Assembly (NCBI RefSeq): GCF_016107625.1
Contig: NZ_JABASV010000020.1
Span: forward strand, 1 to 33,023
DNA length: 33,023 bases
Direction of reading: 5' to 3'
Source: Vreelandella alkaliphila
Lineage (GTDB): Bacteria > Pseudomonadota > Gammaproteobacteria > Pseudomonadales > Halomonadaceae
A program made the translations under genes and the position numbers. Each line of letters begins with the position of its first letter. The first letter of the stretch is position 1. The notes below the pieces were generated by a model, which did no database searches, was not told where the DNA came from, and was given only the letters and a program-made list of their open reading frames with translations. This document shows, piece after piece, positions 7,732 through 18,524 of this stretch.

Positions 7732-8901
7732 TTAACCGCGCTGAGCGGCAGCCTCGAGTGCGGCGACGGCAGGCAACTGCTTGCCTTCAACGTACTCAAG
7801 AAATGCGCCACCGCCAGTAGAGATATAGGAAACGCGGTCAGCAATGGCATATTTATCAATCGCCGCTAACGTATCACCGCCCCCAGCAATTGAGAAAGCG
7901 CTACTGTCGGCAATCGCCTGAGAAAGCACTTCAGTTCCTTTACCAAACTGATCAATTTCAAATACACCGACAGGGCCATTCCACAAAATAGTGCCTGCAT
8001 TTTTCAGTAAGCTGGCTAAGTGGCTAGCGGTGTCAGGACCGATATCCAGAATCATTTCGTTATCAGCGACCTGATCAACTGGCTTGACGACGGCTTCTGC
8101 GGAATCAGAAAACTCAGTGGCAACAACGACATCCGTCGGTAATGGTATGGCTACTTTCTCCATGAGTGCTTTTGCTTGGCCAATTAAATCTGCCTCAAAG
8201 AGCGATTTGCCAACATTATAGCCTGCTGCAGCGATAAACGTGTTGGCGATACCACCGCCAACAATCAGTTGGTCGCACTTGTCTGAAAGGGCGGTTAGCA
8301 CGTCTAACTTGGTGGATACTTTAGAGCCGCCTACAATCGCTGTCATAGGCCGCGCCGGGTTTGCCAACGCTTTTTCAAGCGCATCAAGCTCTTGCGCAAG
8401 TAGCGGTCCTGCACACGCCTGTGGGGCAAAGCGCGCCACGCCGTGAGTAGAGGCCTGCGCGCGATGAGCCGTACCGAAGGCATCCATTACAAAAACGTCG
8501 CATAACGCTGCGTATTGTTTGGAAAGCTGTTCGTCGTCTTTCTTCTCACCGTTGTTAAAGCGCACGTTTTCTAGCAGCACAACATCGCCGTTAGCCAATG
8601 TTGGCGCTGTATCGAGATAATCGCTGATTAGCGTTACGGGGCGGCTAAGCAACTCGCCTAAGCGCTCTGCGACGGGAGCGAGTGAAAACTCTTCAGCAGG
8701 CTCTCCTTCAGTCGGGCGGCCTAAGTGACTCATTAGCATCACTTTCGCACCTGCTTGAGCTGCTGCCTGAATAGTCGGCAGCGCTGCGCGAAGACGGGCG
8801 TCACTGGAAACACGGCCATGTTTGATCGGTACGTTAAGGTCTTCACGAATCAGCACGCGCTGCCCTTCCAGGGGCAGATCGGTCATTTTTTGCACGTTCA
8901 T
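7732..8901 (-). CDS. pgk: Phosphoglycerate kinase
   Basis: Transfers phosphate between 1,3-bisphosphoglycerate and ADP in the cytosol. The 389-residue length fits bacterial Pgk (E. coli 387). Visible signatures are the N-terminal substrate site [21 protein letters not shown], the nucleotide-binding NGPVGVFE, and the C-terminal GGGDTLAAI and [19 protein letters not shown]. The frame stays open to 9021, but that would run into epd; ATG at 8901 (MNVQKMTDL) has GAGGAAA upstream and begins exactly where the family begins. It follows epd by 47 bases, as in the E. coli epd-pgk-fbaA operon. Confidence 0.95.
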   Translation of the reverse strand: MNVQKMTDLPLEGQRVLIREDLNVPIKHGRVSSDARLRAALPTIQAAAQAGAKVMLMSHLGRPTEGEPAEEFSLAPVAERLGELLSRPVTLISDYLDTAPTLANGDVVLLENVRFNNGEKKDDEQLSKQYAALCDVFVMDAFGTAHRAQASTHGVARFAPQACAGPLLAQELDALEKALANPARPMTAIVGGSKVSTKLDVLTALSDKCDQLIVGGGIANTFIAAAGYNVGKSLFEADLIGQAKALMEKVAIPLPTDVVVATEFSDSAEAVVKPVDQVADNEMILDIGPDTASHLASLLKNAGTILWNGPVGVFEIDQFGKGTEVLSQAIADSSAFSIAGGGDTLAAIDKYAIADRVSYISTGGGAFLEYVEGKQLPAVAALEAAAQRG

Positions 8902-8948
8902 GTGAGCGGTTTCCTCGTGTTCAAGCAGATGAAAAGACATGATGCAGC

Positions 8949-9992
8949 CTAGCGAGCGTTGCTTTTGGAAAGCGATGCCAGCCGTTGGGTGATATCCAGC
9001 ATACGATTGGCAAAGCCCCATTCATTATCAAACCAACACAGCAGCTTAATTAAGCGTGTCCCTGCGACCCGTGTTTGCGTGGCGTCTAGGATGCCAGAGC
9101 GTGGATCATGATTAAAATCTATCGATGCCATGGGGGCTTCGGTATAGCCTAATACGCCAGCTAAGCGCTGCTGACTGGCGGATCGTAGTAAGTCGTTAAC
9201 GTGTTCGGCGCTCGTATCACGACGCACAGTCAATGCGGCATCCATGGCAGAGACATTAATGGTTGGTACGCGTACGTGCAGGCATTCAAAACGACCGGAC
9301 AGACTTGGCATCAAGCGGCTGATCCCGACGGCTAACCCAGTGTCCACGGGGACAATTGACTGCATAGCCGAGCGTGTCAGGCGCAGATCCGTTTGATGAT
9401 AAGCATCAATGACGGGCTGGTCGTTCATGGCCGAGTGGATGGTGGTGGTAACGCCGTGTTCAAGCCCTAGTGCTTCGTCCAGTACGGTGAGTAACGGGAC
9501 AAGGCAGTTGGTGGTGCATGAGGCTGCTGAGAGAACGCGGTGGGAGAGTGTGAGTTCATGTTCGTTAATGCCCCACACAATCGTCGTATCCACATCGCTT
9601 TCGGCGGGTTGAGAAAACAGCAGTCTCTTGGCGCCAGCGGCTAAATGCTGCTCCGCTGTCGCACGATCCTTGAAACTACCAGAGCATTCCAGCACTAAAT
9701 CAATGTCTAGTGCTGCCCAGGGCAGAGCCTGCGGATCACGCTCGCAAAGAACGTGTATGCGCTGGCCATTGATAAGCAGGCATTCACCGTCATTGTCTAC
9801 TTCGCCAGGGAAACGACCATGGGTCGTATCATAGCGAGTAAGGTAGGTAATCGTCGCAAGATCAGATAGCTCATTGATGGCAACCACTTCAATTTCTGGG
9901 TGGTTGCGCTCAACCAACGCTCTTAACACGCATTGGCCAATGCGTCCGTAACCATTAATGGCAATTCGATATGTCGAGTTTGCATTAGCCAT
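8949..9992 (-). CDS. epd: Erythrose-4-phosphate dehydrogenase (GAPDH family)
   Basis: NAD-dependent oxidation of D-erythrose-4-phosphate to 4-phosphoerythronate, the first step of the DXP-dependent pyridoxal phosphate pathway. It is a 347-residue GAPDH-fold protein: Rossmann motif NGYGRIG (13-19), catalytic cysteine C159 in SAASCTTNC and H186 in [17 protein letters not shown]. That last stretch and AINELSD are Epd-type rather than glycolytic Gap-type, and the epd-pgk-fba order agrees. Dual activity as GAPDH cannot be excluded. It lies 60 bp after lrgB; the gap contains a weak hairpin and T-run, so it may also have its own promoter. Confidence 0.88.
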   Translation of the reverse strand: MANANSTYRIAINGYGRIGQCVLRALVERNHPEIEVVAINELSDLATITYLTRYDTTHGRFPGEVDNDGECLLINGQRIHVLCERDPQALPWAALDIDLVLECSGSFKDRATAEQHLAAGAKRLLFSQPAESDVDTTIVWGINEHELTLSHRVLSAASCTTNCLVPLLTVLDEALGLEHGVTTTIHSAMNDQPVIDAYHQTDLRLTRSAMQSIVPVDTGLAVGISRLMPSLSGRFECLHVRVPTINVSAMDAALTVRRDTSAEHVNDLLRSASQQRLAGVLGYTEAPMASIDFNHDPRSGILDATQTRVAGTRLIKLLCWFDNEWGFANRMLDITQRLASLSKSNAR

Positions 9993-10009
9993 GTCGCGAA
10001 GCGGCTCTC

Positions 10010-10045
10010 AAAAAAATTGCTCAATGATAGCGTATTTCAACTGAG
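10010..10045 (-). terminator. Weak hairpin plus T-run between lrgB and epd
   Basis: On the minus strand CTCAGT pairs with ATTGAG (one G-T pair) around a long loop, followed by CAATTTTTTT. The stem is weak, so this is a partial terminator or attenuator at best. It would allow epd-pgk-fba to be expressed separately from tkt-lrgAB. Confidence 0.3.
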
Positions 10046-10052
10046 TTTGTTT

Positions 10053-10772
10053 TCAGCTGACCGTGCCGATCAGCCGCCAAGCGAGTGGCAGCAACAGGGC
10101 GGTAAAAATACCGGTTAAACTCATGCCTAACGAGGCAAACGCGCCAGCCGTTGGACTCAGTTCAAATGCTCGCACAGTGCCAATGGCATGGCCATTGAGA
10201 CCCAGTGCGAAACCAATAATGCGTTCATCGTTAATTTTTAGCAGCCGGGCAACGACACTCACGAAGGGAATAGTAACTACTCCTGTCACTAGCAGCGCCC
10301 CCATTAGTAACGCTACGTTGCCGCCGAGCTGTTCAGTAATACCGATGGCGATTGGCGCGGTGACTGATTTGGCGGCGAGTGACGCCAAAATAGTGGGGCT
10401 AGCCCCCATTAGCCAAGCAATGCCGATTGCGTAGCAGGCCGCTAGTGCGGCGGCGATCGGTAAACAAAGTGTCAGCGGTTGCCAAAGTTCACGAATGCGC
10501 GGCAGCTGTTGATAGAGTGGCATGCCTAAGGCAACGGTCGCCGGCCCTAACAAAATGGTGAGCCATGAGGCCCCTTGTTGGTAAATCGAATAAGGCAGCC
10601 CTATCGCGACGAGTGCCGCTGCTAATAGCAACGCAGCGATTAAAATAGCGGGTAGCCAAGAAGGGTTACGCAAGCGCTTAAAGAGCAAGTTACCGAGCAA
10701 ATAGGCTGCAAGCGTAAGTCCTACAGCAAACAGCGGTGTGGCTGTTAGAGTGGACAGCATATCAGTGGGCAT
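10053..10772 (-). CDS. lrgB: LrgB/CidB-family membrane protein
   Basis: Polytopic inner-membrane protein of about 239 residues with seven or more hydrophobic segments. Family signatures include the conserved SVTAPIAIGITEQLGG stretch, the HAIGTVRAFEL segment, and ASLGMSLTGIFTALLLPL near the C-terminus. LrgB partners with LrgA; the pair was first described as holin/antiholin-like, and homologues act in pyruvate uptake in Gram-positives and glycolate/glycerate export in plant plastids (PLGG1). The frame opens with TTG at 10784; ATG at 10772 or 10760 is more likely, overlapping or abutting the lrgA stop, so translation is probably coupled. No clear Shine-Dalgarno helps choose. Confidence 0.8.
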   Translation of the reverse strand: MPTDMLSTLTATPLFAVGLTLAAYLLGNLLFKRLRNPSWLPAILIAALLLAAALVAIGLPYSIYQQGASWLTILLGPATVALGMPLYQQLPRIRELWQPLTLCLPIAAALAACYAIGIAWLMGASPTILASLAAKSVTAPIAIGITEQLGGNVALLMGALLVTGVVTIPFVSVVARLLKINDERIIGFALGLNGHAIGTVRAFELSPTAGAFASLGMSLTGIFTALLLPLAWRLIGTVS

Positions 10773-11115
10773 CTGATCGCCCAATTAGCCGTTGTAATAA
10801 CCATAACGTGGTAATCACGCTTAATAACGTCCCTAGCAATAGCGCAATGATTATGGCGAACCACTGACCCGCGAGTTCATCCAGAATAAAGAACACGCCA
10901 ACGACGCCTGGCATAATCAACATGGCCAGAAGCGCGATTAACGGTTGTGCTGCGGCCGCTAAACTTGAAGGCACGCGCCCTAAGACACCAAGGGTGGCAC
11001 ATAGCAACAGCATGCCCACAACCCCTGAAGAAAAAGGCAAACCGGAGAAGTGGATGACCACTTCCCCAATTAACCAATAGCTAATTAGCCATAGCAGACC
11101 ATTTAGCGCGGGCAT
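10762..11115 (-). CDS. lrgA: LrgA/CidA-family membrane protein
   Basis: A 117-residue inner-membrane protein with four hydrophobic segments, the normal size and layout of LrgA/CidA. The family region FSSGVVGMLLLCATLGV, the LIALLAMLIMPGVVGVFF segment and the short polar C-terminus are all visible. It would form a transport complex with the overlapping lrgB. It follows the tkt stop by 33 bases on the same strand, so transketolase and LrgAB are probably on one transcript. The ribosome site is poor. Whether the pair moves pyruvate, glycolate or something else cannot be told from sequence. Confidence 0.8.
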   Translation of the reverse strand: MPALNGLLWLISYWLIGEVVIHFSGLPFSSGVVGMLLLCATLGVLGRVPSSLAAAAQPLIALLAMLIMPGVVGVFFILDELAGQWFAIIIALLLGTLLSVITTLWLLQRLIGRSDAH

Positions 11116-11148
11116 GGCAGAACCCGCGCTAGATCAGCCTGCATGGCG

Positions 11149-13140
11149 TTAGCCCAGTAGCTCATTGGCCTGTTTAACAATATTTTCAACCGTAAAGCCG
11201 AAATGTTTGAACAGTTCGCCCGCAGGTGCAGATTCACCGTAGGTGGTCATACCGATAACACGACCATCCAGGCCAACATACTTGTACCAGTAGTCGGCAT
11301 GGCCCGCTTCGATCGCAATCCGTTTGGTGACTGCTTTGGGCAGTACACTTTCACGGTATTCCGCGTCCTGGCCATTAAAACGGTAGGTTGACGGCATGGA
11401 GACCACGCGCACCGCTTTACCTTGCTGCTCTAGTTCTGCTGCGGCGTCCATGGCAAGCGATACTTCAGAGCCGGTAGCAATCAAAATCAGCTCGGGCGTA
11501 CCGTCGCTGTCTTTCAAAATGTAACCACCACGCTGAATGGCCGCTAGTTGCGCCTTGGTGCGCTGCTGATGAGGCAGATTCTGGCGCGAGAGTACCAACG
11601 CGGTGGGGCCGGAGTGGCGTTTCACCGCTGCATCCCAGGAAGCCGCTGTTTCAACCGCGTCACAGGGGCGCCATGTGTTCAGGTTAGGCGTTGTGCGCAG
11701 GCTGGTCAGCTGCTCAATCGGCTGGTGGGTGGGACCATCTTCGCCCAGACCAATAGAGTCATGGGTAAATACATAAATGGCCTGTTGGCCCATCAGCGCG
11801 GCCATCCGCACGGCGTTACGCATGTATTCCATGAAAATCAGGAAGGTCGCGCCATACGGAACGAAACCACCGTGGAGGGCGATACCATTCATCACCGCGC
11901 CCATGCCGAACTCACGTACCCCGTAGTGCAGGTAATTGCCGCTAGCGTCTTCCGGAGTGATGGCTTTGGCGCCCTTCCAGAAGGTCAAGTTAGATGGCGC
12001 AAGATCAGCGCTACCACCGAGCAGCTCAGGCATTTGCGGGCCGATAACATTCAACGCTTCAAAAGAGGCCTTGCGAGAGGCAATGCTTTCACCTTTCTCT
12101 TGAGCCTGCTCAATGAGCGCGGCGGTTGAAAGCTCTGCCGGTAGCTGCGCCTTCATGCGGCGCTCAAACTCTTTGGCTTCGGCTGGGAATGCTTCGGCAT
12201 AACGGGCGAAGCGGGCATCCCACTCCTGCTGGCGGGTTTTGCCAGCGTTACGGGCATCCCAAGCAGAATAAACGGGCTCGGGGATATGGAACGGTGCGTG
12301 TTCCCAGCCGAGTTGCTTACGGGCGAGAGCCACTTCGTCGTCACCTAAGGGTGCGCCGTGTGCCTCTTCTTTACCCTGTTTGTTAGGTGCGCCAAAGCCA
12401 ATGATTGTTTTGCAGATAATCAGGCTAGGCTTATCGTCGTGGCTCTTGGCTAATTCAATAGCCGCTTTGATCTCTTCCGGCTTATGACCGTCGACGTTCG
12501 GCACCACGTGCCAGCCGTACGCTTCAAAGCGCTTAGCGGTGTCGTCGGTAAACCAGCCTTCAACCTCGCCATCAATAGAGATGCCGTTGTCGTCATACAG
12601 GGCAATCAGCTTGCCAAGCTGCTGAGTACCTGCCAGCGATGCGGCTTCATGGGAGATGCCTTCCATTAAGCAGCCGTCACCTAGGAAGCACCAAGTATGG
12701 TGATCAACAATGTTGTGGCCAGGGCGATTAAACTGCGCGGCCAGCGTTTTTTCAGCAATCGCAAAACCAACGGCGTTGGCGAACCCTTGGCCCAGCGGGC
12801 CGGTGGTGGTCTCGATGCCTGGGGCGTAGCCAAATTCCGGGTGGCCAGCCGTGGGCGAATGCAGCTGGCGGAAGTTCTGCAGCTGTTCCAGGCTTAATTC
12901 ATAGCCGCTGAGGTGCAGCAGCGAATAAAGCAGCATTGAGCCGTGGCCATTAGACAACACGAACCGGTCGCGATCAGCCCACTTGGGATCTTCGGGGTTG
13001 TGCTTGAGGTAGTCATTCCACAGCACCTCGGCGATATCAGCCATGCCCATAGGCGCGCCAGGGTGGCCAGATTTGGCCTTCTGAACAGCATCCATGGAAA
13101 GGGCGCGAATGGCATTGGCCAGCTCAAAACGGGACGGCAT
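11149..13140 (-). CDS. tkt: Transketolase
   Basis: Thiamine-diphosphate enzyme moving two-carbon units between sugar phosphates in the non-oxidative pentose phosphate pathway (and Calvin-type cycles). The 663-residue length matches E. coli TktA. Visible features are H26 in [10 protein letters not shown]66 in [16 protein letters not shown], the ThDP motif starting at GDG (154-156) with its conserved asparagine in DDNG, and the pyrimidine-domain [16 protein letters not shown] and [24 protein letters not shown] lies upstream of the ATG. It is the first gene of the minus-strand carbon series and diverges from metK across 247 bp. Confidence 0.95.
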   Translation of the reverse strand: MPSRFELANAIRALSMDAVQKAKSGHPGAPMGMADIAEVLWNDYLKHNPEDPKWADRDRFVLSNGHGSMLLYSLLHLSGYELSLEQLQNFRQLHSPTAGHPEFGYAPGIETTTGPLGQGFANAVGFAIAEKTLAAQFNRPGHNIVDHHTWCFLGDGCLMEGISHEAASLAGTQQLGKLIALYDDNGISIDGEVEGWFTDDTAKRFEAYGWHVVPNVDGHKPEEIKAAIELAKSHDDKPSLIICKTIIGFGAPNKQGKEEAHGAPLGDDEVALARKQLGWEHAPFHIPEPVYSAWDARNAGKTRQQEWDARFARYAEAFPAEAKEFERRMKAQLPAELSTAALIEQAQEKGESIASRKASFEALNVIGPQMPELLGGSADLAPSNLTFWKGAKAITPEDASGNYLHYGVREFGMGAVMNGIALHGGFVPYGATFLIFMEYMRNAVRMAALMGQQAIYVFTHDSIGLGEDGPTHQPIEQLTSLRTTPNLNTWRPCDAVETAASWDAAVKRHSGPTALVLSRQNLPHQQRTKAQLAAIQRGGYILKDSDGTPELILIATGSEVSLAMDAAAELEQQGKAVRVVSMPSTYRFNGQDAEYRESVLPKAVTKRIAIEAGHADYWYKYVGLDGRVIGMTTYGESAPAGELFKHFGFTVENIVKQANELLG

Positions 13141-13304
13141 GGGGGTGCTCCTCGCCTGAAAACGGAAATAATAAAGGCGCTATTGTCGCTGACTTCCCCG
13201 GCGGCGGCAAATTCTGGAGCCACGTTCTGGGAAGAACCCCCAACAGCGTGTAGACTCTGCCTCCCGAAGTGGTAGCGAAAATTGTCGTGCCGCTTCTATA
13301 TATG

Positions 13305-13367
13305 GGCAGGGAACTGAACTTCCTGCCATGATTTCCTGCTGATGCTGCGGTCACTCTGCAGCCGTCA
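13305..13367 (+). other. Two hairpins in the metK leader
   Basis: Hairpin 1 pairs GGCAGG (13305-13310) with CCTGCC (13322-13327). Hairpin 2 pairs TGA/GCTGC (13340-13348) with GCAGC/TCA (13358-13367). The second ends just before the purine-rich ribosome-binding region of metK. A TATATA box at about 13297 lies just before them. I could not match this to a known SAM riboswitch class. Confidence 0.35.
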
Positions 13368-13387
13368 TACAGAGGGTCGAGAGCGCG

Positions 13388-14608
13388 ATGAGCGAATATT
13401 CCCTGTTTACCTCCGAGTCTGTCTCCGAAGGGCATCCTGATAAGATTGCCGACCAGATTTCCGACGCGGTACTAGATGCCATTATCGCCCGAGATAAACA
13501 GGCCCGCGTTGCCTGTGAAACCATGGTGAAGACAGGCGTTGCCATTATTGCTGGTGAGATCACCACGTCTGCGTGGGTTGATCTGGAAGCGCTGGTACGT
13601 GATGTGATTACCGATATTGGCTACACCTCATCTCGCGTGGGCTTTGATGGCGCAACCTGTGGGGTGATCAACCTGATCGGCAAACAAAGCGTTGATATCG
13701 CTCAAGGCGTCGACCGCACGAAACCTGAAGATCAGGGTGCTGGCGATCAGGGGTTGATGTTTGGCTACGCGACTAACGAAACCGACTCGTTTATGCCGGC
13801 GCCAATTCACTACTCGCACCGTTTGGTTGAGCGTCAGGCGGAGCTGCGTAAAAACGGCCTGCTGCCGTGGCTACGCCCGGATGCCAAAAGTCAGGTAACG
13901 TTCCGTTATAACGCGGAAGGCAAGCCCTGTGGTGTCGATGCTATCGTATTGTCTACTCAGCACGACCCGGAAATCGGCCAAGACGACCTGCGCAAAATGG
14001 TTAAGCGCGAAATCGTCGAACAGGTGATTCCCGCTGAGTGGCTGGATGAGCATACCCAGTACCACATTAATCCGACCGGCCAGTTTGTTATTGGTGGCCC
14101 GGTGGGCGATTGTGGCTTAACAGGGCGTAAAATTATCGTCGATACGTACGGCGGTATGGCGCGGCATGGTGGTGGAGCCTTCTCTGGCAAAGACCCGTCT
14201 AAAGTTGACCGCAGCGCCGCTTATGCTGGCCGTTACGTGGCTAAAAACGTCGTTGCCGCAGGCTTGGCTGATAAGTGCGAAATCCAGGTTTCCTACGCTA
14301 TCGGCGTTGCCGAGCCGACGTCGGTTTCCATCGATACCTTCGGCACCGGTAAAATCGACGATGTTAAAATTGTCGAGCTAGTGCGTGAGCACTTTGATCT
14401 GCGCCCTTACGCGATTACCAAAATGCTCGACCTGCTACACCCGATGTACCGCCTCACGTCTGCTTATGGCCACTTTGGACGTGAGCCGTTTGAGCATAGC
14501 TACAGCTGGGTAGACGACAAAGGCCAAGTGCATACAGAAACCTTTACCGCCTTCCCGTGGGAAAAAACCGATAAAGCCGACACTCTGCGCCAGGCTGCCG
14601 GTTTGTAA
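13388..14608 (+). CDS. metK: S-adenosylmethionine synthetase
   Basis: Makes S-adenosylmethionine from methionine and ATP, using Mg and K ions, as a cytosolic tetramer. It is 406 residues, slightly longer than E. coli MetK (384). The signatures are intact: [17 protein letters not shown] (15-31), the ATP motif [12 protein letters not shown], and the P-loop-like [19 protein letters not shown]. The start is supported by a purine-rich site (GAGGGTCGAGAG) and by matching the family N-terminus exactly. It diverges from tkt and is followed by its own strong terminator, so it is monocistronic. The product feeds methylation and links to the metF gene 3 kb downstream. Confidence 0.96.
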   Translation: MSEYSLFTSESVSEGHPDKIADQISDAVLDAIIARDKQARVACETMVKTGVAIIAGEITTSAWVDLEALVRDVITDIGYTSSRVGFDGATCGVINLIGKQSVDIAQGVDRTKPEDQGAGDQGLMFGYATNETDSFMPAPIHYSHRLVERQAELRKNGLLPWLRPDAKSQVTFRYNAEGKPCGVDAIVLSTQHDPEIGQDDLRKMVKREIVEQVIPAEWLDEHTQYHINPTGQFVIGGPVGDCGLTGRKIIVDTYGGMARHGGGAFSGKDPSKVDRSAAYAGRYVAKNVVAAGLADKCEIQVSYAIGVAEPTSVSIDTFGTGKIDDVKIVELVREHFDLRPYAITKMLDLLHPMYRLTSAYGHFGREPFEHSYSWVDDKGQVHTETFTAFPWEKTDKADTLRQAAGL

Positions 14609-14635
14609 ACCAGGCAACGACTGTCGTAAGAGAGA

Positions 14636-14671
14636 ACGCCCCTATGGCCTACGCCAAGGGGCGTTTTTGTT
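14636..14671 (+). terminator. Rho-independent terminator after metK
   Basis: ACGCCCCT (14636-14643) pairs perfectly with AGGGGCGT (14657-14664), followed by TTTTTGTT. It lies 27 bases after the metK stop. Confidence 0.9.
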
Positions 14672-14743
14672 GTGCGTTGAACGGGATGATAAGCCTTACG
14701 CTAAGATTACTTTATGGATAAGGGAGGTAAGAGGGAGAGGTGA

Positions 14744-16432
<1,689 letters not shown>

Positions 16433-16437
16433 CCCAA

Positions 16438-17376
16438 TCAGAGGCCTAGCCCGGTAAGTTGCAGCATGAGGTGGAGATAGAGAGGAATTAGTAATGGCGC
16501 TAATAGCGTGGTGGTAAGCACCGCTAATGCTCCTTTTTGCGGTTGAATCCCTAGCTCCATCGCGACTACCACCACATTAGAGGCCATGGGTACGACGCCT
16601 AACAGTAACAACGCCATACCGAGTTCTGGTGCAAGCGGGCCCAAGGCTTGAAGTAATAAAACGGCGACTAGCATCACCAGCGGCCAAAGTAGGTAACGTA
16701 AGCCCACGCAGGTGGCAACAAAGCGGGAGTCCCAAGCATCAATCGTAACCTGGCTAAGGGTCATGCCAATAATCATCATACCTAGCAGGGTGTAGGTGGC
16801 GGGGAAAACGTCAAGCGAGTTCATCAGTGCGCTGGGAAGTGTCACGTTAAGTGCACTCAGCAGCAGCGCAGACAAAAACGCGTAGACCAGCGGCAGTCGA
16901 GCAATTTTGATCAGACTTTGGCGCATGGAAAAGTGGCCGCGGGCACTTAAGTAAAAGCCCACCGTAAACTCGTATAGATTAATCCCTAACATGCAGAAGA
17001 GATAAAGCGTGACACCTTCTGGCGGCAGTAAAATTAGCGCCACGGGCAGGCCAAAGTAACCGGTATTGCCAGTGCCAGAAGAGAACGCTAACAGCGCCCC
17101 TTCCTGTGCTCCAAAGCGGTGCTGGGTAAACCAGCGTACGGCCAGCGCCATGGTACTTACCAAGATGAATAGCGCTAGTGTTAATAGCAGATACTCCGCC
17201 GTAGGGCCGCCGTTCATCAGTGAACGGAAAATGGTCAGTGGTGCGATCAGATAAACCAGTAATGTGGCAATGGGGCGCGGGTCGATTTTTAAGCGCTGTG
17301 CGGCAATCCATCCCAAGCCTACAAACCCCAATAACATCAACAGTGGCCCCATTAGGGCACTTGGCGCTAAATCCAT
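16438..17376 (-). CDS. AEC-family transporter (auxin efflux carrier superfamily)
   Basis: Inner-membrane permease of 312 residues with about ten predicted helices in the two-bundle AEC arrangement. Family marks include the FSSGTGNTGYFGLPVALILL segment in the first half and the PMASNVVVVAMELG segment in the second, where broken helices form the transport site. Bacterial members carry malonate, malate and other organic acids, or are uncharacterised; the substrate here is unknown. AGGATG lies ahead of the ATG. It diverges from metF. A carboxylate substrate would fit the many carboxylate genes in the window, but this is only contextual. Confidence 0.85.
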   Translation of the reverse strand: MDLAPSALMGPLLMLLGFVGLGWIAAQRLKIDPRPIATLLVYLIAPLTIFRSLMNGGPTAEYLLLTLALFILVSTMALAVRWFTQHRFGAQEGALLAFSSGTGNTGYFGLPVALILLPPEGVTLYLFCMLGINLYEFTVGFYLSARGHFSMRQSLIKIARLPLVYAFLSALLLSALNVTLPSALMNSLDVFPATYTLLGMMIIGMTLSQVTIDAWDSRFVATCVGLRYLLWPLVMLVAVLLLQALGPLAPELGMALLLLGVVPMASNVVVVAMELGIQPQKGALAVLTTTLLAPLLIPLYLHLMLQLTGLGL

Positions 17377-17563
17377 TTCTGCATCCTAGTCGTTAGATGA
17401 TGACGCTGTTGGTTAAATAGCTCTATGTAACTCAGTAGTTGTGTAAATAGCTAACATGAGCCGAATTAAAGGCCGACTGTGGAATCTTTCATTAGCTCCA
17501 GCGCGGCGGAAAGAGGAGAATAACCTAAATTATCACGATGTTAACGCTTTGCGAGGAAGTCCC

Positions 17564-18406
17564 ATGAGCAGTCAAGAGCACCCGTTAGGTATTAGCTTTG
17601 AATTCTTTCCGCCCAATACCGATGCGGGAAGAGAGAAGTTAATGCACGTGCGCGATGAACTGGCCGCTCGACATCCGCGCTTTTTCTCGGTCACTTATGG
17701 TGCCGGTGGTTCCACTCAAGCGCGCACACGCGATATTGTGCGCACCGTTAGCCAGAGCGGCATTACGACCGCGCCACACCTTTCCTGCATTGGCAGTGAA
17801 AAAGCGCAATTGCGCGACCTGCTAGCGCAGTATCGTGAAGAGGGTGTCGACAGCTTAGTGGCGCTACGTGGCGACATGCCATCGGGCATGGGAAGCATTG
17901 GTGAGTTGCGCTACGCCAATGAACTGGTCGAGTTTATCCGAGCGGAAACCGGTGACCATTTTGATATTGCGGTGGCCGCCTATCCTGAATCTCATCCACA
18001 GGCACCCAATCTCGATAAGGATGTGGAAAACTTTGCCCGTAAAATGAAGGCTGGCGCCAACATGGCCATCACCCAGTACTTTTTTACCGCGGATGCCTAC
18101 TTCCATTTTGTTGAAAAAGCTCGGGCATTAGGTGTCGAGCAGCCGATTATTCCTGGCATTATGCCGATTACTAACTACACCAAATTGGCGCGTTTTTCAG
18201 ATGCCTGTGGCGCAGAAATTCCCCGTTGGATTCGCAAGCAGTTGGAAGCTTATGGTGATGATAGTGACGCTATTGCCGCTTTTGGCACCGATGTTGTTAG
18301 CCGTTTGTGTGAGCGCTTACTCGATGGCGGTGCACCTGGTCTACACTTCTACACGCTTAATCAGGCAGCACCCGTACTGAAAATTGTTGATAACCTGAGA
18401 GGCTAG
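17564..18406 (+). CDS. metF: 5,10-methylenetetrahydrofolate reductase
   Basis: FAD enzyme reducing 5,10-methylene-THF to 5-methyl-THF, the methyl donor for methionine synthesis. The 280-residue length is typical for bacterial MetF. Visible features are the N-terminal SFEFFPPNTDAGREKL (catalytic glutamate in FEFFPP), the FSVTYGAGGSTQARTRD flavin site, LRGDMP, and FDIAVAAYPESHPQA. The frame is open from 17456, but GAGGAAG directly before ATG 17564 and the family N-terminus fix the later start. It is followed by a strong terminator. The 5' region contains no MetJ box or riboswitch that I recognise. Confidence 0.95.
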   Translation: MSSQEHPLGISFEFFPPNTDAGREKLMHVRDELAARHPRFFSVTYGAGGSTQARTRDIVRTVSQSGITTAPHLSCIGSEKAQLRDLLAQYREEGVDSLVALRGDMPSGMGSIGELRYANELVEFIRAETGDHFDIAVAAYPESHPQAPNLDKDVENFARKMKAGANMAITQYFFTADAYFHFVEKARALGVEQPIIPGIMPITNYTKLARFSDACGAEIPRWIRKQLEAYGDDSDAIAAFGTDVVSRLCERLLDGGAPGLHFYTLNQAAPVLKIVDNLRG

Positions 18407-18443
18407 TGCGCTCTTAAAGAATCTAGCCTAGCGATCAAGAAGA

Positions 18444-18476
18444 ACGCCCGCTCGATAGCTCTCGAGCGGGCGTTTT
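18444..18476 (+). terminator. Rho-independent terminator after metF
   Basis: A perfect 12-bp stem, ACGCCCGCTCGA (18444-18455) with TCGAGCGGGCGT (18462-18473), has a 6-nt loop and is followed by TTTTCGTT. It separates metF from the end of the minus-strand TRAP operon and could stop both. Confidence 0.9.
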
Positions 18477-18524
18477 CGTTGGGCGGTTAACGGCTAGTGG
18501 TTAAGTGAATAGCCGATTGTGCCG

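Noticed and set aside
8949..9992. Calling this gene glycolytic gapA
   Set aside because: The [14 protein letters not shown] stretch, AINELSD and the epd-pgk-fba context point to erythrose-4-phosphate dehydrogenase.
10063..10434. 123-residue plus-strand frame opposite lrgB
   Set aside because: Shadow of a membrane-protein gene; Ser/Ala/Pro-rich with no recognisable domain.
11548..12129. 193-residue open frame opposite tkt
   Set aside because: It is antisense to conserved transketolase sequence, a usual by-product of codon bias; no ribosome site and no family resemblance.
13141..13387. SAM riboswitch before metK
   Set aside because: Hairpins exist, but no known SAM-I, SAM-II or SAH core could be traced; listed only as unexplained leader structure.
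17456..17563. N-terminal extension of metF by 36 residues
   Set aside because: GAGGAAG directly before ATG 17564 and the family start at SFEFFPP favour the shorter protein.
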